Under the pieces are notes generated by a model. That model saw only the letters and a program-made list of their open reading frames with translations, searched no databases and was not told the origin of the DNA. From Deltaproteobacteria bacterium (GTDB taxonomy: Bacteria > Myxococcota_A > Polyangia > Polyangiales > Ga0077539), in assembly GCA_016218725.1 (NCBI GenBank), contig JACRDB010000004.1, positions 1 to 64,000 on the forward strand: a DNA stretch of 64,000 nucleotides, read 5' to 3'. Positions 51,292 to 59,387 of the stretch are shown here, in pieces (the stretch's first letter is position 1; every line of letters starts with the position of its first letter). Both the position numbers and the translations under genes were made by a program.

Positions 51292-51729
51292 GGTGCCCTC
51301 GCGGAGTTCCTTACGGACCTCCATGAGCAGCGCGCCCAGGCGGTTCTTCCCCGTGCGATCCCGGCCGCAGCCCCAGTAGAAATCCCGCGGGGCGTCCTCC
51401 ACCAGGGTCTCATCCCCGGTGGCCAGGAGCGCGTCCCGCAGGTCCTGGTGCTGCGTGAACTTGGCCCGGAGAGCCTCCTTCATCACCCCGTCCCGGGCGC
51501 TGTCCCAGTCCGGGCGCCGAGGGCGCGCGCGGTCCCCGCCAAGCTCCTTGGCCCGCTTGGGCGACGGCGCCGCGCGCACCTCCTCCTCGTGGGGGGTGCC
51601 CTCGAACTTCATCGCCTGGAAGTAGTGCTCCGTGGTCGGCCAGTAGCGCCCCTTGAGCGTGACCCCGTGGGCCGAGAAATTCGACAGGAACCCGTAGGCG
51701 TCCCGCTCCCGGTAGAAATAGATCGTCAC
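51289..51729 (-). CDS. NADAR (YbiA-like) family protein
   Basis: The 146-residue protein carries the family motifs FLSNFSAHGV, WPTTEHYFQAMKFEGT and DFYWGCGRDRTGKNRLG. The length is typical. Known relatives are N-glycosidases acting on riboflavin-pathway intermediates or on ADP-ribose adducts, including reversal of ADP-ribosylation of guanine. The start is GTG at 51729. It is convergent with the SPL-like radical SAM gene; both handle nucleotide or nucleic-acid-type substrates in known relatives, which makes a joint repair or modification role worth considering. Its TAA stop lies in the terminal bases of the 159-bp element. Confidence 0.92.
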   Translation of the reverse strand: MTIYFYRERDAYGFLSNFSAHGVTLKGRYWPTTEHYFQAMKFEGTPHEEEVRAAPSPKRAKELGGDRARPRRPDWDSARDGVMKEALRAKFTQHQDLRDALLATGDETLVEDAPRDFYWGCGRDRTGKNRLGALLMEVRKELREGT

Positions 51730-51894
51730 GGCGCTTCCCCTGAGGACCCCTCAAGGTAACCACTCCCCACCCCGCCGCAAGGCCCTGAGGGCCACGAAAC
51801 AGGCGCACAAAACGCCCGGGGGGCCATGACAGGCGGCCCGGGACGTTGTAGGGAGGGGTCGCTGCGGCATGCGCACCACACCCCGAGGAGACCG

Positions 51895-54309
51895 ATGATC
51901 CAAGAGCTTAGAACCCTGCTTGCCCTTGGCGCCCTTGGCGCCCTGGCGGCCTGTTCGTCCCCGACGGACACCCCGGACACGGGGGCCCCGGACACGGGGG
52001 CCCTGGACGCCGCGGGCGACGCCGCAGCGGACGCCAGCGACGCGCGGGACGCGCCGCGGGACACCCGCGTCACCTCGGACGCCCCCACCGGGAACACCTG
52101 CAACGGCGCCCCCATCGAGGACCTGGCCATGGTGGGCATGCGCAGCGGGACCACCGTGCGCTTCACGGGCTCCAACGAGGCGGCCCCGCCCAACGGCGGG
52201 ATCGCCATCCCCAGCGGGGCGGCCTCGCGGTGCACCTTCGAGCCCAACCGCCAGCGGGTGTTCCGGTACACGACGCAGGCCGCGGGCTCGCTGCGGATCA
52301 GCACGTCCAACATGGGCACCATGGCCATGTTCGACACGGTGCTCCTGGCGGTGCCGCAGGCCGTGTGCTCCTCGGCGCCGCGGAGCTTCTTCTGCAACGA
52401 CGACGACCCCACCCTCACGGCCATGAGCCCCTCGCGGGACACGTCGCTGATCAACACCGGGATCTACCCGGCGGGGACCACCTTCCTGATCGGCGTCGGG
52501 GGCTTCCGCTTCCCCATGGGCACCATGACCAGCGCCGTGAGCGAGGGCACCTTCGAGCTCACGGTGACCGAGGTGCCGCCCATCGCCGAGGGCGCCATGT
52601 GCGACCGCCGGGGCTTTGTCGGGGCCTGCAACACGGGCTTCTCCTGCGTGGGCGCGGACCTCTTCGTCCAGCAGGGCACCTGCCAGCGGGACGGCTCCCG
52701 CGAGGGCACCGCCTGCACCGCCGAGGCCACCTGCTCCATGGGCCTGGAGTGCGACCCCATGAACGGGATCTGCTACCGGGTCCACCCCGACGGGATGCCG
52801 TGCGAGCGCTTCTCCGACGCGTGGCGCCGCTGCGGGACCAACTCCACCTGCGTGAACCTCCAGCTCGGCAACTTCGTGGGGACCTGCCGCGCCAACGGGA
52901 GCGTCGTGGGCGCGCGCTGCGACGCCATGGGCCGCTGCACCGCCACGGGCCTCGTGTGCAACACCGGCGCCGCCACCCCCACCTGCCTGAACGACGCGGC
53001 CTCCGGCGGGGCGTGCAGCACCGCGGACACCCGCTGCGCCACGGGCACCACCTGCGTGCCCACGCACCCGGGCCAGGTGCAGGGCACCTGCGCGCCCAAC
53101 GGGAGCGTCCCGGGGAGCCAGTGCGCGGCGATGAACACCTGCGCGGACCTGCGCCTGCGGTGCCAGACCGCGGCCACCCCGCCGGTGTGCACCGCCCAGA
53201 GCGCCACCGGCGCCGTGTGCAGCGGCGTGAGCCCCTGCGCCATGGGCGAGACCTGCTACCTGGTCAACCAGTACGACCGCTTCCGTGGGCGCTGCTTCGC
53301 CCCGTCCGGCGAGGGCGGCCCCTGCGCGGGCACCATGTGCAACGCGGGCCTCGTGTGCTCCGCGGCGTCCGGCGGGCGGTGCCTGCGCGAGGTCGCCTCC
53401 GGCGGAGAGTGCCTGCTCTTCGGGCCTACCCGCTGCGCCTCGGGCACCACCTGCGTGCGCCAGGGGACCAGCACCACCGCGGGCCGCTGCACCCCCAACG
53501 GCACCGCCGCGGGCACCGCATGCCTCACGGGGGCCTCGCGCTGCGGCGCGGGGCTCACCTGCTCCTCGACCACCGGCGCCGGGGTCTGCCAGGCCATGTC
53601 CGCGGGGATGTGTGACCCGCGCTACAACCGCTTCCGCTGCCCCATGGGCCAGACCTGCCAGGCCACCAGCCTGGACACCGGCGCGTGCGCCATGCCGGAA
53701 ATGGAGATGGAGTCCAACAACGACCAGGCCATGGCCCAGAACCTCATGTACATCCCCGCCTCGGTGCAGGGCTCCCTCGGGTTCTTCGACGTGGACTGCT
53801 ACACCTTCAACGTCCCCGAGGGCGCGGCGCTCTTCGCCCGGGTGAACCTCGCCTCGGGCTTCTGCGCGCCGCAGCTCAACACCGGCACCCAGCTCCTGGC
53901 GCAGCTCGGCCTGGACCTCTACAACCCCTCCGGGCGCTTCCTCGGGAGCAACTCCGTGTCCGGGCCCTTCGGCTGCCCGATGATCGACGGGAACATCACC
54001 GCCGCCCCCACGGTGTACGAGTGGGCCCGCAACCTCTCCGCGGGGCGCTACCGGCTCTGCGTGCGCAACCCCGCCTCGGGCCGCAACGAGATCGCCAACT
54101 ACGTGCTCGACGTGAACGTCACCGGCGGCGCTCCCCCGGGTGACGGCGGCGTCACCGACGGGGGCTCCCCGGACGCGGGCCCCTCCGACGCCACCGCCAC
54201 GGACACCGGCCCCGCCCCGACGGACACCGGCCCCGCCCCGACGGACGCGGGCGCCGCCGACGCCGGGAGCGCCGACGCGAGGCCCTCGGACGCGCCCTCC
54301 GCGGGCTGA
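51895..54309 (+). CDS. Large Cys-rich lipoprotein with Asp/Thr linkers, myxobacterial type
   Basis: The 804-residue protein has a lipoprotein signal (lipobox LAAC) and an Asp/Ala/Thr-rich linker (DTPDTGAPDTGALDAAGDA). Residues about 65-235 look like a beta-rich secreted domain. Residues about 235-610 carry some 50 Cys in short loops (TCNG, GTACTAEATCSMGLEC). A second beta domain (about 615-745) contains MEMESNNDQAMAQNL, typical of a pre-peptidase C-terminal-like fold. A Pro/Asp/Thr-rich tail ends the protein. GAGGAG precedes the ATG at 51895. It should be cell-surface exposed. It precedes tolQ by 60 bases. Confidence 0.82.
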   Translation: MIQELRTLLALGALGALAACSSPTDTPDTGAPDTGALDAAGDAAADASDARDAPRDTRVTSDAPTGNTCNGAPIEDLAMVGMRSGTTVRFTGSNEAAPPNGGIAIPSGAASRCTFEPNRQRVFRYTTQAAGSLRISTSNMGTMAMFDTVLLAVPQAVCSSAPRSFFCNDDDPTLTAMSPSRDTSLINTGIYPAGTTFLIGVGGFRFPMGTMTSAVSEGTFELTVTEVPPIAEGAMCDRRGFVGACNTGFSCVGADLFVQQGTCQRDGSREGTACTAEATCSMGLECDPMNGICYRVHPDGMPCERFSDAWRRCGTNSTCVNLQLGNFVGTCRANGSVVGARCDAMGRCTATGLVCNTGAATPTCLNDAASGGACSTADTRCATGTTCVPTHPGQVQGTCAPNGSVPGSQCAAMNTCADLRLRCQTAATPPVCTAQSATGAVCSGVSPCAMGETCYLVNQYDRFRGRCFAPSGEGGPCAGTMCNAGLVCSAASGGRCLREVASGGECLLFGPTRCASGTTCVRQGTSTTAGRCTPNGTAAGTACLTGASRCGAGLTCSSTTGAGVCQAMSAGMCDPRYNRFRCPMGQTCQATSLDTGACAMPEMEMESNNDQAMAQNLMYIPASVQGSLGFFDVDCYTFNVPEGAALFARVNLASGFCAPQLNTGTQLLAQLGLDLYNPSGRFLGSNSVSGPFGCPMIDGNITAAPTVYEWARNLSAGRYRLCVRNPASGRNEIANYVLDVNVTGGAPPGDGGVTDGGSPDAGPSDATATDTGPAPTDTGPAPTDAGAADAGSADARPSDAPSAG

Positions 54310-54369
54310 GCCACCGCCGCGCCGTTGACAAGCGACCCCTCCGAGGGGTAACCGCGTTGGGGTCGCGCC

Positions 54370-55101
54370 ATGCACAAGGTCCTCTACGGCTACCTGATCA
54401 CGTTCCAGCAGCCCTCGCCGGGCCGGGCTCCCCACACACCGTCAGCCTGGGAGCTGATGTACCAGGCCACGGTCCCGGTGAAGATCGTGCTCCTGATCCT
54501 CATCGTGTTCTCCCTCGTGTGCTGGTACATCATCGGGTACAAGTGGCTCTACCTCCGGCGGGCCTTCGCGGAGAACGAGACCTTCCTCAAGGTCTTTGAG
54601 GAGACCCGGCAGCTCAACGTCGCCGCGGAGGCCGCTGCACGAAACGTGCGCAGCCCCGTGGCGCAGATGTACCGCGCGGGCTACGACGAGCTCCTGCGGG
54701 TCAAGAGCGCCGGCACCTCGGACGACGGGGCCGGGATCGAGAACATCGAGCGGGCCCTGCGCCGGGCCACGTCCCGGCAGACCACCGTGCTGGAGAGCAT
54801 GGTGCCCTTCCTGGCCACCACGGGCTCCACGGCGCCCTTCATCGGCCTCTTCGGGACCGTGTACGGGATCATGCACGCGTTCCTCCAGCTCTCGGGCTCC
54901 CGGGACACGAGCACCATCGACCGGGTGGGCCCGGGCATCGCCGAGGCGCTCTTCACCACGGCCATCGGCCTGGTGGCGGCCATCCCCGCGGTGATCGCGT
55001 ACAACTATTTCGTGCGCCAGATCCGGGTGCTATCCATCGAGATGGACGTCTTCGCCAACGATTTCCTGAACATCGTCCGGCGCCACATTCTCAAGGCCTG
55101 A
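54370..55101 (+). CDS. tolQ: TolQ/ExbB/MotA-family proton channel
   Basis: The 243-residue inner-membrane protein has three transmembrane segments (KIVLLILIVFSLVCWYIIGY near 38-57; FLATTGSTAPFIGLFGTVYGIM near 143-165; ALFTTAIGLVAAIPAVIAYNYF near 190-215). The Pro/Gly/Thr-rich motifs in the latter two are the proton-channel signature. It forms the TolQ-TolR motor that keeps the outer membrane closed during division. TolR starts eight bases downstream. TolQ is preferred over ExbB because a tolB gene is in the same cluster. Confidence 0.9.
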   Translation: MHKVLYGYLITFQQPSPGRAPHTPSAWELMYQATVPVKIVLLILIVFSLVCWYIIGYKWLYLRRAFAENETFLKVFEETRQLNVAAEAAARNVRSPVAQMYRAGYDELLRVKSAGTSDDGAGIENIERALRRATSRQTTVLESMVPFLATTGSTAPFIGLFGTVYGIMHAFLQLSGSRDTSTIDRVGPGIAEALFTTAIGLVAAIPAVIAYNYFVRQIRVLSIEMDVFANDFLNIVRRHILKA

Positions 55102-55109
55102 GGCACCCC

Positions 55110-55550
55110 ATGGCGTTCTCGTCCGGAGGCAGCGGCAGCGGGCCCGTCAGCGAGATCAACGTCACCCCGCTGGTGGACGTGATGCTGGTGCTCTTGATCA
55201 TCTTCATGATCACGGCGCCGCTGGCGCAGGCGGGCATCAAGGTGGACCTGCCCAACGCCGAGGCGCCGCAGATGCCCGTGGCCGACCAGAAGCTCCACGT
55301 CACCATCGGCCACCAGGACGCGGCCAATCCGTCGTCGCCCATCTGCGTGTGGGTCGGGCCCGACCAGGTGACCATGGACCAGTTGGGAGCGCGCCTGCGG
55401 GCCAATGAGATCGTCCGGAGGGACCACGAGGCCTACATCCAGGCCGACCAGTCCATTCCCTACGGGATGGTGGTGCAGGTCCTCGGGATCATGCGCACGT
55501 CCGGCGTGGAGAAGCTCGGGATCGTGACGGACCCCCTGACCAGCCAGTAG
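55110..55550 (+). CDS. tolR: TolR/ExbD-family protein
   Basis: The 146-residue protein has a cytoplasmic N-terminus, one membrane helix (VTPLVDVMLVLLIIFMITAPL) carrying the conserved Asp of the TolR/ExbD proton path, and a periplasmic domain of about 100 residues. INVTPLVDVMLVLLIIF is the standard family motif. A short insertion (GHQDAANPSSPICVWVGPD) lies in the periplasmic domain, with one Cys. It follows tolQ by eight bases. The end is four bases from the convergent sigma factor gene. Confidence 0.93.
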   Translation: MAFSSGGSGSGPVSEINVTPLVDVMLVLLIIFMITAPLAQAGIKVDLPNAEAPQMPVADQKLHVTIGHQDAANPSSPICVWVGPDQVTMDQLGARLRANEIVRRDHEAYIQADQSIPYGMVVQVLGIMRTSGVEKLGIVTDPLTSQ

Positions 55551-55553
55551 GGT

Positions 55554-56135
55554 CTACGCCGCCAGGGGGAGGTTGGTTTCGCGCAGGGCCACCCGGGCGC
55601 GCCACAGGCGGCTCTTGACCGCCGCCACGGGCTGCCCCAGGGCCTCCGCCAGGGTGGCGCAGGACTCCCCGTCCAGGCTCTTCTCCAGCAGGGCCCGGCG
55701 GTCCTCCGGGAGGGCCTCCAGGCGCTCCAGCACCCGGGAGAGCTCCAGCCGGGCCAGGACGTAGCCCTCCGGGTCCCGGAGCGAGGTGCCCGCCTCCAGG
55801 GAGCGCTCGGCGTCGGGCCACACGCGCTCCTCGTAGCGCTCCCGGCCGCGGCGACGGGCCGTGGCGCGGCGGCGCTGGTAGAGGGCAGCGTTCACCACGA
55901 TGCTGTACATCCAGCTCGCCACGGCGGCGTCGCCGCGGAAGCGGTCGGCGTTGCGCAGGGCGCTCACCAGGCCCTCCTGCACGGCGTCCCAGGCGTCCTG
56001 GTCGTTGCGGGTGATCCTCAGGGCGGCGTGGAAGAGCCGCCCTTCATACGCGCGAAAGGCTCGGTCTACCGCGTCCCGGAGCTCGGGGCTCACGGCCTTG
56101 GGGTTGGTGGAGGGGGTCTCTACGGGGTCTTCCAT
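55554..56135 (-). CDS. ECF-type RNA polymerase sigma factor
   Basis: The 193-residue protein has a sigma-2 region (RLFHAALRITRNDQDAWDAVQEGLVSALRNADRFRG, then ASWMYSIVVNAA) and a sigma-4 region (LEALPEDRRALLEKSLDGESCATLAEALGQPVAAVKSRLWRARVALRE). Extra upstream sequence in frame lacks any match, and AGGAG lies eight bases before the ATG at 56135. No anti-sigma gene is adjacent on the same strand. It lies between tolR and the tolA-like gene, on the opposite strand, so it may control envelope-stress genes, but that is inference. Confidence 0.92.
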   Translation of the reverse strand: MEDPVETPSTNPKAVSPELRDAVDRAFRAYEGRLFHAALRITRNDQDAWDAVQEGLVSALRNADRFRGDAAVASWMYSIVVNAALYQRRRATARRRGRERYEERVWPDAERSLEAGTSLRDPEGYVLARLELSRVLERLEALPEDRRALLEKSLDGESCATLAEALGQPVAAVKSRLWRARVALRETNLPLAA

Positions 56136-56198
56136 GGCGGCTCCTGCGATGGGGGAGGGTCTACGCAAGCCCCGGGCCGGGGGAAAAGCATTGGAGCG

Positions 56199-56245
56199 CC
56201 CTGGTTTTCTCCTCCCTCCGGGGGAGTGTTGTTTTGTTACCAGGG
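56199..56245. repeat. Inverted repeat in the sigma factor/tolA-like intergenic region
   Basis: CCCTGGT (56199-56205) and ACCAGGG (56239-56245) are perfect complements, 33 bases apart, around a smaller CTCC/GGAG pair. The 194-base divergent gap must hold the promoters of both genes, so the repeat could be a regulatory site. Confidence 0.4.
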
Positions 56246-56329
56246 TGACGCTTCGTGCCCAGCGGGGTTGCTGTGGTCCTGGCAAAGGCTCGTCGGACTT
56301 CGCGGGTTCTGCTATGGATGCCTCTGGGT

Positions 56330-57301
56330 ATGCACCGTCCACCTCCACCGGGCGCTCCGGATGACGGAGACGAGCCCCCGACGCCCCCTCGGGGCGTGAC
56401 CCCTCCGAGCTGGGCGCCGCCGTCGTTCCCTTCGGCGCCCGGCGCGCCGGGCGGCCTTCCGGGGGCCTCTGCGCCGTCTACGCCCTCCATGGCCTCCATG
56501 GCGCCGGGGTCGCTGCGGGGGGGGCGGGGGCGTGGCAATCGGGAGCCCGCGGGGATCTTCGCGGGCTTCTTTGTGACGGTGCTCATGCACACGGTGGTGG
56601 TGGGCGCGGCGGTGAGGCTCGGCTCCAACGAGGGAAACGTGGCGGCGGCGGCGCGGCGCCCGCCCGTCCAGTCCGTGCCCATCGAGACGCAGCTCCTGAA
56701 GCGCGGAGGAGGGGACTTCGACCCGCGGCGGGTGCTGCGCCGCCAGGCGCCGGTCCTGGCCGAGAGGGCGGCGCCGCAGCTCGCGGTGGTGCGGGACCCC
56801 ACGCGGGTGGTGCTCGCGCCGGACGCCGGGGCCCAGGACTACATGCGGGCCATCACGGGCAGGAACCGCGCCGGGAGGGACAACCCGGACCTGGCCGAGA
56901 GGCTCCGGGCCATGGCCGCCCAGGAGCAGGCCACGGACCCCACGGCGCCGCCGGGGCCAGGCTCTCCCACCGGCAGCGACCAGGGGACCAGCACGGACCC
57001 CAACGCCGCCAGGGATGGCGCCGCCAGCCGGGTGACGTCGTTCCTGAACGCCAGGATCCGGCAGTCTAGCGCGCTGGCCGCGGGGGAGCGGCGCCCGGTG
57101 TTTCGCATTCGCATCAACGACCAGGGGCAGATCGTCAGCGCGGAGCTGGTCCAGCGGTCCGGCAACGAGTCCCTGGACGCGGACGTGCTGGGTCAGGCCC
57201 AGAGCCTGGTGGAGAGCCACGCCCAGGTCCCGGGGCTCAGCCCCGAGGAGCTGGCCGTGGCCTCCAGCAACACCTTCACGGTACGAATCCGGGAGGACTG
57301 A
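56330..57301 (+). CDS. TolA/TonB-like energy transducer
   Basis: The 323-residue protein has a Pro/Gly/Ser-rich cytoplasmic N-terminus, one transmembrane segment near 79-100 (GIFAGFFVTVLMHTVVVGAAVRL), a long periplasmic linker and a C-terminal TonB-like domain (about 240-320: RPVFRIRINDQGQIVSAELVQRSGNESLDADVLGQAQ). The order and position between tolR and tolB point to the TolA role of linking the motor to the outer membrane. TolA and TonB cannot be separated confidently by sequence alone. The start could also be at 56318. Confidence 0.82.
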   Translation: MHRPPPPGAPDDGDEPPTPPRGVTPPSWAPPSFPSAPGAPGGLPGASAPSTPSMASMAPGSLRGGRGRGNREPAGIFAGFFVTVLMHTVVVGAAVRLGSNEGNVAAAARRPPVQSVPIETQLLKRGGGDFDPRRVLRRQAPVLAERAAPQLAVVRDPTRVVLAPDAGAQDYMRAITGRNRAGRDNPDLAERLRAMAAQEQATDPTAPPGPGSPTGSDQGTSTDPNAARDGAASRVTSFLNARIRQSSALAAGERRPVFRIRINDQGQIVSAELVQRSGNESLDADVLGQAQSLVESHAQVPGLSPEELAVASSNTFTVRIRED

Positions 57302-57404
57302 TCGCTTCGGTGAAGCTCCGGGCCGCCTCGCGCGTCCCTAAGGGAACAGAGCGCGACGTCGACGTTTCATCCCGAGGGCGACGTCCGGTACACTGGAGCC
57401 ACCG

Positions 57405-58709
57405 ATGCGAAGCCACGCCCCCTGGATTGCCACGCCCATCGCCCTCGGCCTGGTCGCGCTGCCGCTCTGGGTCACCCGCGCCCAGCCGGTGCAGCCGCCC
57501 TCGCAGCCCCAGCAGGTGACGGAGATCCCCAGCATGGGGGACATCACCATCACCCTGGCGCCCCTGGAGCGCAGGCTCATGCCCGTGGCGGTGCCCACCA
57601 TGCGGGGCCCTCAGGGGGACGCGGTCACCCAGGTGGTGGCCAACGACCTGCGCCTGAGCGTGCTCTTCCGGGTGCTGGACCCCGCGAATTTCACCGCCAA
57701 CCTGGAGACCGAGGGGCTCAACATCACCCCGGGCCCGTGGCTCTCGGTGGGGGCCAACGCCGTGGTCAAGGCCGAGACCTCCGGCGCCGGGGACGCCACC
57801 CGGGTGGAGCTCCGGGTGTGGGAGCCCGGACGCCCGGCGGCGCCGGTGCTCTCCCGCACCTACGGCCCCGGGAACCCTCGGGCCCTCGGCCACCGGATCG
57901 CCAACGACCTGATCCAGCAGTACACCCGCACGCCGGGGGTGTTTGGCACGCGCATCGCGTTCTCTCGGCGCTCCGGGAGGCTCCGGCGGGACATCTTCAC
58001 CGTGGACTGCGATGGGCAGAACCTCGCCCAGCTCACCTCCAACCGACGGTTGTCGTACACCCCCTCCTGGGGGCCGGGTGGGTCTTTGTACTACTCGTCG
58101 CAGACCCCGGAGGGCTTCCTGGCGCTGTTCCGTCACGGGAGCCCAGGGGCGGTGGTCCGGGCCGACGGGCTGGTGATGGGCGCGGCCTTCGGCGGCGGGC
58201 GCATGGCCGTGATGCTCACCCGCGACGGCAACTCGGACATCTTCATCGGGAACCCCGACGGGACGGGCCTGCGGAACATCACCAACAACCCTGCGATTGA
58301 CACCTCGCCGGTGTTCTCGCCGGACGGCAGCCGGATCGCCTTCGTGAGCGACCGCAGCGGGAACCCGCAGGTGTACGTGATGGACCTGAACGGCGGGGGC
58401 CAGCGCCGGGTGAGCTACGCGGGGGGCTACAACAACGGCCCGTCCTGGAGCTCCGACGGGCAGACCATCGCCTACGCGGGCCGCACCAGCGGGGGCATGG
58501 ACATCTTCAGCATCAACACGGCCACCGGCGCGCTGCGGCGCCTCACCGAGGGCTCCGGGTCAAACTCCGACCCGAGCTTCGCGCCGGACGGCAGGCTCAT
58601 CGCGTACAGCTCCACCCGCGGCGGGATCTACCTCATGAACCAGGACGGCCTGGGCCAGACCCGGATCCTCCCGGGGGTGGGCGAGAGCCTCCGCTGGGAG
58701 CCCCGCTGA
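57405..58709 (+). CDS. tolB: TolB periplasmic beta-propeller protein
   Basis: The 434-residue protein has a signal peptide and an N-terminal alpha/beta domain (about 40-170: VVANDLRLSVLFRVLDPANF). A six-bladed beta-propeller follows with repeated FSPDGSRIAFVSDRSGNPQVYVMDLNGG-type blades. GGAG lies seven bases before the ATG. TolB binds Pal and TolA in the periplasm; no pal gene is in the cluster, and the next gene is on the opposite strand. Confidence 0.95.
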   Translation: MRSHAPWIATPIALGLVALPLWVTRAQPVQPPSQPQQVTEIPSMGDITITLAPLERRLMPVAVPTMRGPQGDAVTQVVANDLRLSVLFRVLDPANFTANLETEGLNITPGPWLSVGANAVVKAETSGAGDATRVELRVWEPGRPAAPVLSRTYGPGNPRALGHRIANDLIQQYTRTPGVFGTRIAFSRRSGRLRRDIFTVDCDGQNLAQLTSNRRLSYTPSWGPGGSLYYSSQTPEGFLALFRHGSPGAVVRADGLVMGAAFGGGRMAVMLTRDGNSDIFIGNPDGTGLRNITNNPAIDTSPVFSPDGSRIAFVSDRSGNPQVYVMDLNGGGQRRVSYAGGYNNGPSWSSDGQTIAYAGRTSGGMDIFSINTATGALRRLTEGSGSNSDPSFAPDGRLIAYSSTRGGIYLMNQDGLGQTRILPGVGESLRWEPR

Positions 58710-58711
58710 GG

Positions 58712-59305
58712 TCACCTTCGCGCGATCCTTAGCGTGGCCCTCACCTCCGCGGGCTCGCCGAAGGCCGTGACCACCCGCGTCTCCCAGGCCTGCCAGCCAG
58801 GGGCCTCGACCCTCACCCGGTGCTCGCCGCCCACCGTGATCACCTCCACGCCGCCGGCCGTGTAGATCCTGGGGAAGTCCCGGTCGACCCACACCCTGGC
58901 GCCGCGCCCCGCCGCCGGGGGGGACACATGCACATACACCGGCCCGGTGTGGCGCCGGAGGAGCTCCCGGCGCGCCAGGGCGCGGTTTCGCTCTTCAAGG
59001 TCCTCGGCCAGGGCGGCGTAGCGCGTCCATGCAGCGGCGGCCTCGCGGAAGCGGTTCATGCGCTCGCAGGTGCGGGCGAGCTCCCGGTACACCAACGGCG
59101 GGGCCCCCAGGTCCGCGGCCTCGCGCAGGAGCCTGGCGGCCTCGACGAAGTCCCCGCGGCGCTGAGCGGCCTGGGCCTGGCGCACCCGGATCATGCCCTC
59201 CAGGTGGGTCACCGACGGGTCCGTCGGGCGCGGCTGGGCCAGCGCCAGGGCGGGCACCAGGAGGGTGAGGCAGAGACCCCGCAGGGTAGGGGTTTGTGGG
59301 CGCAT
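58712..59305 (-). CDS. Secreted TPR plus PEGA-like domain protein
   Basis: The 197-residue protein has a signal peptide, a helical TPR-like region (VRQAQAAQRRGDFVEAARLLREAADLGAPPLVYRELARTCERMNRFREAAAAWTRYA) and a C-terminal beta domain of PEGA type (ARVWVDRDFPRIYTAGGVEVITVGGEHRVRVEAPGWQAWETRV). The ATG at 59305 starts the signal peptide; longer starts are rejected. It could fill the role of CpoB/YbgF, the usual TolB neighbour, but that protein reads in the same direction as tolB and differs in domain content. It is divergent from the Cys-rich lipoprotein gene. Confidence 0.82.
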   Translation of the reverse strand: MRPQTPTLRGLCLTLLVPALALAQPRPTDPSVTHLEGMIRVRQAQAAQRRGDFVEAARLLREAADLGAPPLVYRELARTCERMNRFREAAAAWTRYAALAEDLEERNRALARRELLRRHTGPVYVHVSPPAAGRGARVWVDRDFPRIYTAGGVEVITVGGEHRVRVEAPGWQAWETRVVTAFGEPAEVRATLRIARR

Positions 59306-59387
59306 CCCTCGGGAGCATAGCGCAGCGTTTGTGGGACGCTCGCGAAGGCTGTGGAGGATTGCGCCCGAGGGCGGGTACACTGGCGCC

